From Clostridiales bacterium (GTDB lineage: Bacteria > Bacillota > Clostridia > Oscillospirales > Oscillospiraceae): 40,297 nucleotides of DNA. The stretch is from the NCBI GenBank assembly GCA_004557655.1, contig SFGJ01000019.1:1-40297 (forward strand). Direction: 5' to 3'. The first letter of the stretch is position 1; every line of letters starts with the position of its first letter. Position numbers and translations under genes: made by a program. This document shows, piece after piece, positions 32,065-39,835 of this stretch. The notes beneath the pieces were generated by a model, which was not told where the DNA came from, made no database searches, and saw only the letters and a program-made list of their open reading frames with translations.

Positions 32065-32319
32065 ATGGAAAAACGCAAAATGCTGTCATTTGATGTGATC
32101 GGACAATTGACCATAAAGGCACTGGCCTCCGTATTTTTGTTTTTCTGCGCCGGTATGCTGATAAAAGGCATCGTAATGCGCGAAGAAACAATAAAAGGCG
32201 CAGTCGTCATGGCGGTATTTGCTGCGCTGTTTTTAGCCGGTGGATCTGTCGGTATTCTCCGGGCTGTTCGGCAATACCGCAGTTATCGCCGGGAAAATCC
32301 CAGGAAAAGAGACTATTGA
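32065..32319 (+). CDS. Small membrane protein, 84 aa, unknown function
   Basis: The protein begins MEKRKMLSFDVIGQLTIKAL and has two membrane helices, ASVFLFFCAGMLIKGIVM and VVMAVFAALFLAGGSVGIL, with a basic end RRENPRKRDY. I chose the ATG at 32065, about 7 nt after agaggg; an ATG at 32059 is too close. It is conserved in place within the operon, 13 nt after the epimerase. No family is recognised; a role as transporter or regulator accessory is conceivable. Confidence 0.7.
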   Translation: MEKRKMLSFDVIGQLTIKALASVFLFFCAGMLIKGIVMREETIKGAVVMAVFAALFLAGGSVGILRAVRQYRSYRRENPRKRDY

Positions 32320-32353
32320 TTTTGCCAAATTAGGAAAGGGAGTTGTATTAATT

Positions 32354-33535
32354 ATGGCAATGGATGCATTTTCTGCCAGCTTGATGGCTGACAAGCGCGA
32401 AATTATCTTTGCGCCCACCGTGTACAAGTTCCAAGACTTCGGCGCCATGGCCGAAGAATTTAAGCTCAATGAACGGGATGTGGTGCTCACCAACGAGTTT
32501 ATCTACACCCCCTTCATGAAGGCCCTGGACCTCAAGTGCAACTTTGTGTTTCAGGAGAAGTTCGGCGCCGGCGAGCCCTCCGAGGCTATGATCCAGACCA
32601 TGTACGACGCCATCCCCTACGACAGCTATGACCGTGTCATCGCCGTGGGCGGCGGCGCCATCATGGACCTGTGCAAGCTGTTGGGCTGCAAGCGTCCCAC
32701 CTCTGTGCACGAACTGTACTACAAGCGCTTTCCCGTGATCCACGAGAAAGATGTTATCGCCATCCCCACCACCTGCGGCACCGGCTCGGAGTGCACCAAC
32801 ATCTCCGTTGCCATCGTCAAAACGGAGATTGATGGCAAACTCACCGGCGGCGAGACCAAACTGGGCCTGGTGTCCGATGACATCATCCCCAACAAGGTGT
32901 GTCTGATCCCCGATCTGATCCGCACCCTGCCCTATAAGCCCTTTGCCTGCAGCGCCATTGATGCCCTGGTGCATGCCACCGAGTCCTTCCTGAGCCCCCA
33001 CCGCAAGACCATCACCTCCGAGATGTTCTCAGTGAAGGCCATGGACATGATTCTCAAGGGCTTCAAGCTCATTGACGAGAAGGGTCAGGATGCTCGCTTC
33101 GAGTATCTCGATGAGTTCGTGACCGCTTCTCTCTACGCCGGCATTGCCTTCTTGAAGGCAGGCTGCGGCCCTGTTCACGGCATGAGCTTCCCCCTGGGCG
33201 GCACCTACCATGTGGCCCACGGCGAGAGCAACTATATGCTCTTTGGCGCCATCCTGCGGTACTATGACAAGATGAACCCCACCGGTGAGATCATGAAGTT
33301 CAAGAAGTTGGTGGCCTCCATCACCGGCTGTGAAGTGGAGAATGCCATTGCCTATCTCTGTGACCTGCTGCAGCGCATTTTACCCCTGCGTCCCCTGCGT
33401 GACTGCGGCTTCACCGAGGCAGACTTCAAGGCCTTCCCCCTGTCCGTGGAGGCCAACCAGCAGCGCCTGATGACCAACGCCTACTATCCCTTCGACCTGG
33501 CTTCCGAGGAGGCCATTTATCGCGAGTGCTTCTAA
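32354..33535 (+). CDS. 4-hydroxybutyrate dehydrogenase-like iron-containing alcohol dehydrogenase
   Basis: The 393-aa protein matches Clostridium kluyveri 4-hydroxybutyrate dehydrogenase in many segments: VVLTNEFIYTPFMKAL, NFVFQEKFGAGEPSEAM, AVGGGAIMDLCKLLG, PTTCGTGSECTNISVA and QQRLMTNAYYPF. Metal ligands are visible as Asp and His in SAIDALVHATESFLSP and His residues in GPVHGMSFPLGGTYHVAHGE. It reduces succinate semialdehyde to 4-hydroxybutyrate with NADH or the reverse. That product would feed the CoA-transferase and dehydratase at 1-2095. Alternatively it acts on a hydroxylated semialdehyde from the transketolase. The ATG at 32354 follows aaaggg. Codon choice is GC-rich compared with the genes just upstream. 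Confidence 0.85.
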   Translation: MAMDAFSASLMADKREIIFAPTVYKFQDFGAMAEEFKLNERDVVLTNEFIYTPFMKALDLKCNFVFQEKFGAGEPSEAMIQTMYDAIPYDSYDRVIAVGGGAIMDLCKLLGCKRPTSVHELYYKRFPVIHEKDVIAIPTTCGTGSECTNISVAIVKTEIDGKLTGGETKLGLVSDDIIPNKVCLIPDLIRTLPYKPFACSAIDALVHATESFLSPHRKTITSEMFSVKAMDMILKGFKLIDEKGQDARFEYLDEFVTASLYAGIAFLKAGCGPVHGMSFPLGGTYHVAHGESNYMLFGAILRYYDKMNPTGEIMKFKKLVASITGCEVENAIAYLCDLLQRILPLRPLRDCGFTEADFKAFPLSVEANQQRLMTNAYYPFDLASEEAIYRECF

Positions 33536-33553
33536 ATAAGGAGGATCAATACA

Positions 33554-34675
33554 ATGCCTGATGTACAAGCAAAGGAATCCCGGGCGTTCGGCAGTCCCTC
33601 GAGGTATATTCAAGGCCCCGGAGAGATCCGCAATCTCCCCGCGTTTGCGGCCAATTTTGGTGATACCGCACTGTTGATCATTGACACTTTCTTTTTCGCC
33701 GAGTACTCCCGGAGCATTCCTGCGCAATTTGAAGAAAATGGGATGAAGGCATATACCTTTGAATTTTCCGGTGCGAGTTCTTCTGCTATGCTGCAAAAGA
33801 TCGTGGACTACTGCAATACCCTTCCTAAAATACCGGATACCTTCATCGGAATAGGCGGCGGGCAGGCCTGTGATATCAACAAGGCGGCAGGTGCTACCTT
33901 CCGAAAGGCTTTTATCAATGTGCCCACCTCCTTGGCGACCGATGCGCCCACCTCCACCCATACCATCATCAATGACCCCGATCAGATGCCGTTTTTGATG
34001 GTGCACTACAAGAATCCGGATTACGTCGTGGTGGATACTGAGATCACCATCAAGTCACCGCTGTTTATGTTCGTATCCGGCATCGGAGACGCGCTGGCCA
34101 CATATGTTGAAGCGGAGGAGTCCTTTGCTCATAACAATGTATGCAATGCCGGCGGAGGTACATACCGCCCCACCCAGTTGGGTATGGCCGTGGCCAAGCT
34201 CTCCTATGATGTCCTGCTGGAAAAGGGACGCGCAGCCATTTTGGCGGCGAAGAATCAAGTCAGAACACCGGCATATGAGGATGTGGCGGAGGCCACGATC
34301 CTGCTGTCCGGGCTGGGCTTTGAATGTACGGGCGTTTCCATTGCCCACGGACTCCAGGCAGGCTTCCATGTGCTGCCCCCCAAGAAAGGTTTGCTGCACG
34401 GGTCCGGAGTGGGCTACTGCCTGCTTATCCAGCTGATCTTGATGAACGATAACGCACGCTTTGCCGAAATATTCAAGTTCTGCAAGGATGTAGGTCTGCC
34501 TGTTTGCACCAGAGATATTGGCCTTACACCCGAGAACAGGACGGAGTATGTGGAAAAGCTGGTGGATGAAGTTTACGGCAAACGCTGGAATGTGCAGAAT
34601 ATGCCTTTCCATATTTCCCGCCAAATGCTGATCGACGCGATTTATTATCTGGATGCTTATGCCGAAGTAAATTGA
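33554..34675 (+). CDS. GldA-like iron-containing dehydrogenase
   Basis: The 373-aa protein belongs to the glycerol dehydrogenase/GldA family: SPSRYIQGPGEIRNLP start, nucleotide-binding IGIGGGQACDINKAAG, VPTSLATDAPTS, and metal ligands Asp in SGIGDALATYVEAEES and His in SIAHGLQAGFH and GLLHGSGVGY. It probably oxidises or reduces a small polyol or hydroxyketone with NAD. An aaggagg site precedes the ATG. It lies 18 nt after the 4-hydroxybutyrate dehydrogenase homologue. The exact substrate is not evident. Confidence 0.87.
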   Translation: MPDVQAKESRAFGSPSRYIQGPGEIRNLPAFAANFGDTALLIIDTFFFAEYSRSIPAQFEENGMKAYTFEFSGASSSAMLQKIVDYCNTLPKIPDTFIGIGGGQACDINKAAGATFRKAFINVPTSLATDAPTSTHTIINDPDQMPFLMVHYKNPDYVVVDTEITIKSPLFMFVSGIGDALATYVEAEESFAHNNVCNAGGGTYRPTQLGMAVAKLSYDVLLEKGRAAILAAKNQVRTPAYEDVAEATILLSGLGFECTGVSIAHGLQAGFHVLPPKKGLLHGSGVGYCLLIQLILMNDNARFAEIFKFCKDVGLPVCTRDIGLTPENRTEYVEKLVDEVYGKRWNVQNMPFHISRQMLIDAIYYLDAYAEVN

Positions 34676-34687
34676 TGAATAATTGGG

Positions 34688-34716
34688 TTGAATCCGAACA
34701 AAAATTGCGATATAAT
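34688..34716 (+). promoter_or_regulatory. Sigma-70 promoter upstream of the transketolase genes
   Basis: TTGAAT (34688-34693) and TATAAT (34711-34716) are 17 bp apart. It gives the transketolase genes their own promoter, separate from the long upstream transcript. Confidence 0.75.
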
Positions 34717-34744
34717 AGCAACTAATCCAATATTTGGAGCTTTT

Positions 34745-34840
34745 TTGACATTTAAAAGATTTGTTGCCAACAGCATAGCGGTACTTGCCGTGCTGCTATG
34801 CGGTGTCATGGCTATGATGTCACTATATGCTTATCGTTGA
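34745..34840 (+). CDS. Possible 31-aa small membrane peptide
   Basis: A TTG start at 34745, 5 nt after GGAG, opens a frame reading TFKRFVANSIAVLAVLLCG then VMAMMSLYAYR and a stop. It is one predicted membrane helix with a basic start. It lies between the promoter at 34688-34716 and the transketolase gene, 24 nt before its ATG. A hairpin overlaps it (GCATAGC with GCTATGC, about 34773-34800). It could be a leader peptide, a small membrane protein, or chance. Confidence 0.4.
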   Translation: MTFKRFVANSIAVLAVLLCGVMAMMSLYAYR

Positions 34841-34864
34841 CGCTATTTTCAGAAAGGCAAAACT

Positions 34865-35695
34865 ATGGATACGAAACGAATTGAAAAACTGGCGGCGCAG
34901 ATCCGCTTGGAGACGCTGAAGGTCATCCACTCCCGGGGCTTCGGTCATGTGGGCGGCTCTATGGATCTGGCCGATCTGATGGCCGTGCTCTATGGCGAGG
35001 TCATGCACTTTGACCCCAAGAATCCCCGGGATCCCGACCGTGACTGGCTGGTGCTCTCCAAGGGTCACGCAGGCCCGGTGGCCTATGCCACTTTCGGTAT
35101 CATGGGCTTCTATCCCATGGCTGAGGCCTATACCCTTAACCAGCCTCATACCAAGTTCCCCAGCCACACTGACCGCAAGTTGACCCCCGGTGTCGACCTC
35201 ACTACCGGCTCTCTGGGCCAGGGTGTGTCCGCTGCCACCGGCGCAGCACTGGGCGACCGCATCGACGGCCGCAAGAACCATGTATTCTGCGTCATCGGCG
35301 ATGGCGAGGCCGATGAGGGCCAGGTCTGGGAGGCTTTCCACTTTGCCTATGCCCACAAGTTGGACAACATTGTCTTTATCATCGACAACAACGGCTATCA
35401 GCTGGACGGCAAGACGGTGGATATTCTTGACCACGGCGACATCGCCAGGAAGGCTGAGGGCTTCGGCCTGTACACGCAGGAGGTTAACGGTCATGACGTG
35501 GAGGCCATCTATCAGGCCATCCAAAACGCATACAGCACAAAGGGCGTCCCTTCCTGCATCGTGCTGGACACCATCAAGGGTAAGGGTGCAACCTTTGCTG
35601 AACCTAAGCGGGAGCATTCCTCCCAGCCCAGTGAGGAGGCGTGGCAGGAGGCCATTGCCGCCGCCGAAAAAGCATTGCGGGAGGTGCGGAAATGA
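34865..35695 (+). CDS. Transketolase, N-terminal (TPP-binding) subunit
   Basis: The 276-aa protein has the N-terminal transketolase domain: HSRGFGHVGGSMDLADLMA, VLSKGHAGPVAYATFGIMGF, TTGSLGQGVSAATGAALGDR and the thiamine diphosphate motif GDGEADEGQVWEAFHFA ending near IDNNGYQLDG. It transfers two-carbon ketol units between sugars and needs the second subunit. Split two-gene transketolases are common in Firmicutes and also occur in catabolic clusters separate from the pentose phosphate enzyme. It ends with ATGA overlapping the next gene. Confidence 0.94.
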   Translation: MDTKRIEKLAAQIRLETLKVIHSRGFGHVGGSMDLADLMAVLYGEVMHFDPKNPRDPDRDWLVLSKGHAGPVAYATFGIMGFYPMAEAYTLNQPHTKFPSHTDRKLTPGVDLTTGSLGQGVSAATGAALGDRIDGRKNHVFCVIGDGEADEGQVWEAFHFAYAHKLDNIVFIIDNNGYQLDGKTVDILDHGDIARKAEGFGLYTQEVNGHDVEAIYQAIQNAYSTKGVPSCIVLDTIKGKGATFAEPKREHSSQPSEEAWQEAIAAAEKALREVRK

Positions 35696-36663
35696 AATTG
35701 GAACTGATTGCCAAGCATGAAAAGGACAGTCGCGCCTGTCGCGACGCCTTTGCTCTGACCCTAAAGGACATGATGGCCGCCGACAAGAGCGTGTGCTATG
35801 TAGACTGCGACCTGATGGGTTGCGTCAACACCAAACAGTTGATGGCCGCCTACCCCGACCGCGCCTATGAGGCGGGCATCGCCGAGGCCAACGCCGCCGG
35901 TGTGTGTGCCGGTCTTGCCGCAACAGGCAAGAAGGTGTATCTCCACACCTTCGGTACCTTCGCCAGCCGCCGTATCTATGACCAGATCTATATGTCGGCC
36001 GCTTACGCGGATCTGCCGGTTCATGTATTCGGCTCCGATGCGGGCGTGTGCGCCGCTTTCAACGGCGGCACCCATATGCCACTGGAGGACGCAGCCATGT
36101 ATCTGTCCATCCCCAAAGCGGTGGTCACCGACCCCTGTGATTACGCACAGCTGAAGGCTGTCACGGAGCAGGTGGCGGACTGTGACTGCGTCACCTACAC
36201 TCGTTTTGTTCGCAAGGACATCATCCGGGTCTACGGCGACGATACGGAATTCACCCTGGGCAAGGGCGTGGTGCTGCATGAGAGCAGCCACGATGCTGCC
36301 ACCATCATCACCTCCGGTATCATGGTGGACGAGGCTCTGAAAGCTTACGAAGCATTGGATGCCGAGGGTATTGCCGTGCGGGTAGTGGATATGTTCACTT
36401 GGAAGCCCTTGGATGAGGAGCTGGTTCTGCGCTGTGCCGCCGAGACCGGCGCTATTGTCACCGCCGAAAATCACAATGTTGTCTGCGGTCTTGGCAGTGC
36501 GGTAGCCAACTGTCTGGCGAAAAACCATCCCACCGTGCAGGAATTTGTGGGTGTGCAGGATATGTTCGGTCAGGTGGGTCCCCAGTCCTTCCTGATGGAC
36601 GAATACGGTCTGCGGGCTTCCAACATTGTGGCCGCTGTAAAAAAGGCCATTGGCCGGAAATAA
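35692..36663 (+). CDS. Transketolase, C-terminal (pyrimidine-binding) subunit
   Basis: The 323-aa protein has the transketolase pyrimidine-binding domain (ADKSVCYVDCDLMGCVNTKQ, catalytic Glu in YEAGIAEANAAGVCAG, KKVYLHTFGTFASRRIYDQI) and the C-terminal domain (GIAVRVVDMFTWKPLDEELV, ETGAIVTAENHNVVCGLGSA). The ATG at 35692 overlaps the stop of the first subunit gene by ATGA, ensuring equal translation; gaggtg upstream serves as ribosome site. Together the pair forms a functional transketolase. Confidence 0.94.
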   Translation: MKLELIAKHEKDSRACRDAFALTLKDMMAADKSVCYVDCDLMGCVNTKQLMAAYPDRAYEAGIAEANAAGVCAGLAATGKKVYLHTFGTFASRRIYDQIYMSAAYADLPVHVFGSDAGVCAAFNGGTHMPLEDAAMYLSIPKAVVTDPCDYAQLKAVTEQVADCDCVTYTRFVRKDIIRVYGDDTEFTLGKGVVLHESSHDAATIITSGIMVDEALKAYEALDAEGIAVRVVDMFTWKPLDEELVLRCAAETGAIVTAENHNVVCGLGSAVANCLAKNHPTVQEFVGVQDMFGQVGPQSFLMDEYGLRASNIVAAVKKAIGRK

Positions 36664-36846
36664 GAACAGCAGCAGAGCAAAAGTGCGGAACATTAAGATT
36701 GAAGGAGTCCGTCCTCCGGAGGCGAGGTCGCAAGGTGTACAGCCTTACTCATTGGCGTTTGAAAAAGCACTCAACACACATATTGATTCACTCCGACATT
36801 AGGTTAAGCCTATTCACCTTCACAGCTCTGCAGTATGCCTGCTTCC

Positions 36847-36860
36847 TGAAACGTGTTTAA
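36847..36860. promoter_or_regulatory. LacI-type half-palindrome upstream of lacI gene
   Basis: TGAAAC-GT-GTTTAA resembles the dyads before livK and overlaps TGTTTAAACA, a perfect 10-bp palindrome. It lies in the 281-nt gap between the transketolase and LacI genes, which shows no other gene, and could allow autoregulation. Confidence 0.45.
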
Positions 36861-36944
36861 ACATATTACCGCTGCCCGCGTTAGAGATCACTGTATTATG
36901 CCCTTCGGTGCCATGGAGCGCAGCGGAAAGGATCGGTCTTCTTT

Positions 36945-37958
36945 ATGAAAACAACAGTACGAATGATTGCAAAAATGGCAAATACCTCGGCTGCCACAGT
37001 ATCTCGCTATCTTTCCGGTGCCGGATCGGTAAATCCGAAAACCGCCAAGAGAATTGACGAGGCTGTTTTGGAAACCGGTTACACGGTTAAAAGCGGCAGA
37101 GAAAGGATTTCCACCGAGCTAAGTAAGATGGTGATGGTGATTTCCTCTGATCTGAGCAGTCAGGTTTTTATTGACTATTACCTGGGAATCAATGACTATC
37201 TGCGCAGCAAAGACTACCATTGCGTAGAATCCTATAGCAACTTTGACGTAGATCGGATCATCGGTGATCTGCTCTACGCATCGGCCAACCGTTTTGGGGG
37301 CGTCGTACTGCTGAATATTTCGGAATCACCGGAGCTGATCGCAGCGCTGAAAAAAACCACCTGTCCGGTGATCTTCGTGAACCGTTTCCTTCGCTCCGCT
37401 GAGGTAGACACGGTGTGCGTGGATAATTATCAGGGAGGCTATGCGGCCACCAAGTATCTGATTGATGCCGGCCACAAAAAAATCATACACCTCTCGGGTA
37501 TCACCACCTCCGTGGTAAGTCAGGATCGATTGTTAGGATTCTACGATGCCATGATGGACGCCAAACTTGCTCCGGAAGACAAGAACATCTTTAACGGCGA
37601 TCTGACCGAGGACAGCGGTATTCGTCTGGGCAAGAAACTGATAGATGGAAGTCTGGATTGTACGGCCATTTTTGTAGCAAACGATAAAATGGCAGTTGGG
37701 CTGGCCAACTACCTACATACCCACGGGAAGCGGATCCCGGAGGATTACAGCATCATTAGCTTCGATACCACGCCATTGGCAAAAAACGCCTGCGTTCGGC
37801 TAACCACGGTGAGCTTTAACAGCTACAATATGGGTCTGGCTGCAGGGGAAATGCTTTATAACAAGATGACTGCTGCCGACCCCATTAATATGGTGCCCAA
37901 GAAATTGGTGTATCCGGCCGCTATCGATGAGGGTGATAGTGTTAGCTTCCGAAAATAA
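36945..37958 (+). CDS. LacI-family transcriptional regulator
   Basis: The 337-aa protein has an N-terminal LacI HTH (MIAKMANTSAATVSRYLSGA, GSVNPKTAKRIDEAVLETGY) and a periplasmic-binding-like effector domain (TVCVDNYQGGYAATKYLIDA, TAIFVANDKMAVGLANYLH, IPEDYSIISFDTTPLAKNAC). It should bind the GTGAAAC-type palindromes near livK and release or bind DNA on sensing the sugar or sugar acid. A gaaagga site lies upstream of the ATG at slightly long distance. Two terminators follow. Confidence 0.93.
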   Translation: MKTTVRMIAKMANTSAATVSRYLSGAGSVNPKTAKRIDEAVLETGYTVKSGRERISTELSKMVMVISSDLSSQVFIDYYLGINDYLRSKDYHCVESYSNFDVDRIIGDLLYASANRFGGVVLLNISESPELIAALKKTTCPVIFVNRFLRSAEVDTVCVDNYQGGYAATKYLIDAGHKKIIHLSGITTSVVSQDRLLGFYDAMMDAKLAPEDKNIFNGDLTEDSGIRLGKKLIDGSLDCTAIFVANDKMAVGLANYLHTHGKRIPEDYSIISFDTTPLAKNACVRLTTVSFNSYNMGLAAGEMLYNKMTAADPINMVPKKLVYPAAIDEGDSVSFRK

Positions 37959-38013
37959 TAGAATAGAAGATGCTTTCATTCTATTATAACACACTTAGAT
38001 CCCCCGGTTTTCC

Positions 38014-38047
38014 CGGCCAGTAGCCATGTGCTGCTGGCCGCTTTTTT
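38014..38047 (+). terminator. Intrinsic terminator of the LacI gene
   Basis: CGGCCAGTAGC pairs with GCTGCTGGCCG with one mismatch around a short loop, followed by cttttttat. Confidence 0.85.
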
Positions 38048-38089
38048 ATGCCTCCGGAGATAGTTGCGCCCGCTTGTGAAAATCGCTAT

Positions 38090-38124
38090 GCTGTGAGGAG
38101 AGATTGTCCCCCTCACAGCTTTTT
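38090..38124 (+). terminator. Second hairpin terminator
   Basis: GCTGTGAGG and CCTCACAGC flank a 12-base loop and are followed by TTTTTCC. It lies 43 bp after the previous terminator, with no gene between them. Confidence 0.65.
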
Positions 38125-38337
38125 CCATCTGTAAATCTCTCTGCTTCCGTACAGCACTAAGCGTGTACTGAGAGGGTAAGAGCATTTTGCGTCGGAGCAG
38201 AGCAGGCATTGCTGCCGCAGGGTGCTGTCAGAATGCTGGTCATTACAGAAAAGCAGTATGTGCCATTGAACTGTTGGTCGGGCAGCCAAGTCCATTTGAT
38301 AAGCCGCAGCAGTTTAGGCAGCTCATGTTTTTTAGAA

Positions 38338-38381
38338 AAAGCAAGAAGAACGATTCTTTTCGGAATCGTTCTTCTTGCTTT
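38338..38381. terminator. Perfect 19-bp-arm hairpin
   Basis: AAAGCAAGAAGAACGATTC and GAATCGTTCTTCTTGCTTT flank TTTTCG. It can work in either direction and may end the PucR transcript from the right. Next to it, CGGGCACTT/AAGTGCCCG arms (38387-38426) enclose the palindrome TTTTTACGTAAAAA. The 38125-38450 stretch shows no supported gene. Confidence 0.6.
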
Positions 38382-38449
38382 GTGATCGGGCACTTTTTAC
38401 GTAAAAACAAGCGGATGAAGTGCCCGACTCGAAGCTTCCCATGGCCAAA

Positions 38450-38545
38450 TAGCAGAGACTACCGCAACGACGGATCATCGACCAACTGCTGCCCCAAGGA
38501 TTACATATTCTGGCGGGCGCACCGAAGATCGGTCACTCCTTTATG
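38450..38545 (+). pseudogene. Relic of a RepA-type ATPase gene
   Basis: One frame reads RIIDQLLPQGLHILAGAPKI then GHSFM. LPQGLHILAGAPKIGKS is the Walker A region of RepA-like ATPases of mobile elements; here the catalytic Lys is replaced by His. No start or rest of the gene remains, and it runs into the end of pucR. Confidence 0.6.
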
Positions 38546-39713
38546 CACGCCTGTACCGGTACAGATACAGGGCAGTTTCCAATGCCAATCGCTTCACCGG
38601 GTCGGCTGGATCAACCGACAGCAGCATCCATAGCTGCTGGAGCCGGTAGCACACGGTGTTGTAGTGCAGGTGCAGCTCCCGTGCCATCCGGCGCTGGTTG
38701 CCCATGCAGCGCAGCCAACTGTCCAGCGTGTCCAGCAGCTCCTGCCGCCGCAGCTCCGGCTGCCGCAGGAGCGCCCCCAACTGCCGTTGGATATACGCCT
38801 CCGTTTCCGCCGAAGAGGCGTCCTCCAGCAGACGTATCACCCCCGCCGGGTCGTCGGTCACGCAGGGCTTTCCTGTCCGCTCCGCCATACGGAGCGCCGT
38901 GCGAGCGCTGCGGTCTGCTTTTTGGAAGCCCGCCGCGCCGCCGTAAGGGCGGCTGGCACCGCAGAAGAAACCGTGTTCGGCGGCGAAATCCGCCATCATC
39001 TGCTGCAGCGGTGTCTCCAGTGCGAACAGGTCGTCCGCTTCCAGCACCAGCAGCATGCCCTCCTCTACGAGTATGCCCCAAACGTCCGCGCCCAGCATCC
39101 GGCAGTGGTCTTCCGTCTCGTGCAGCCAAGCGCGCCGCTGCGATTCCGGCGCATCTGCCCGTATCCGCAATAGGATATGCGGGTACTCCAAATGGATACC
39201 GGACTCCGCTGCCTGCCTCTCCATCGCTTCGCTCGGCGGCGCACCGGAGACGAGATGGTGCAGCAGCAAAGCCATCTGCCGCTCCTGCTCCGTTGGTATC
39301 CGCCGCCGCGCGATCTCGCGGGACACCGTATCGGCCAGCTCAGCGAAGCGCACATCGTCCGGCAGCTGGAGCAGCGGCAGTTCCAGCCGGTCAGCTGCCT
39401 CCGTCAGCTCTGCCGACAGGGGCTTGGGCAGATAGCGTCCCGGTTTGATGCCCACGCCGGACAGCCCTTTTTCCATCGCCGTGGGCAGCAGCGCGTCCAC
39501 GGCCTGCGGATCGTCCGCGATAGCAAAGCCCGTGGTGATGAGCAGTTCTCCCTGCGCCAGCCAGCGTGCGTAGTCCGGCGTATCCGTCAGATTGACGCCG
39601 CTGACTTGTCGGTCAAGACCCGCCGCGCCGCCGCAGACAATGCAGCCCGCGAATGCGGGCAGGCGCAGCACCTCTCCCAGCGTGGGATAGTCCGATGTGT
39701 GCTGTGCTGTCAT
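38541..39713 (-). CDS. PucR-family transcriptional regulator
   Basis: The 390-aa protein has the N-terminal PucR domain (YPTLGEVLRLPAFAGCIVCG, VNLTDTPDYARWLAQGELLI, TTGFAIADDPQ), a middle GGDEF-like variable region, and the C-terminal HTH_30 (QRRMARELHLHYNTVCYRLQ QLW segment). PucR proteins usually activate purine or amino-acid catabolic genes. Codon use is GC-rich throughout. A perfect dyad at 39728-39744 overlaps the stretch just before its aaaggagg site. The neighbouring target genes are not in the window. Confidence 0.92.
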   Translation of the reverse strand: MTAQHTSDYPTLGEVLRLPAFAGCIVCGGAAGLDRQVSGVNLTDTPDYARWLAQGELLITTGFAIADDPQAVDALLPTAMEKGLSGVGIKPGRYLPKPLSAELTEAADRLELPLLQLPDDVRFAELADTVSREIARRRIPTEQERQMALLLHHLVSGAPPSEAMERQAAESGIHLEYPHILLRIRADAPESQRRAWLHETEDHCRMLGADVWGILVEEGMLLVLEADDLFALETPLQQMMADFAAEHGFFCGASRPYGGAAGFQKADRSARTALRMAERTGKPCVTDDPAGVIRLLEDASSAETEAYIQRQLGALLRQPELRRQELLDTLDSWLRCMGNQRRMARELHLHYNTVCYRLQQLWMLLSVDPADPVKRLALETALYLYRYRRA

Positions 39714-39727
39714 GGCTTTTGCCTCCT

Positions 39728-39744
39728 TTGTGATATTATCACAA
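39728..39744. promoter_or_regulatory. Perfect 17-bp dyad upstream of pucR
   Basis: TTGTGATA-T-TATCACAA has perfect 8-bp arms. It abuts the pucR ribosome site and lies between pucR and the divergent small frame at 39836, suggesting an operator for PucR or a CRP/FNR-like regulator. Confidence 0.6.
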
Positions 39745-39835
39745 TTTCCGTAAAAATGTTCATTAAGCTTTACCGATGGAACAGGCCGTCCGTTGCTTTA
39801 TAATAGCAGCAGCGAAACGAACGGAGGTACATTCC

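Noticed and set aside
38543..39448. 301-aa Pro/Ala-rich open frame on the plus strand
   Set aside because: It is antisense to pucR; composition is typical of a shadow frame in GC-rich DNA.
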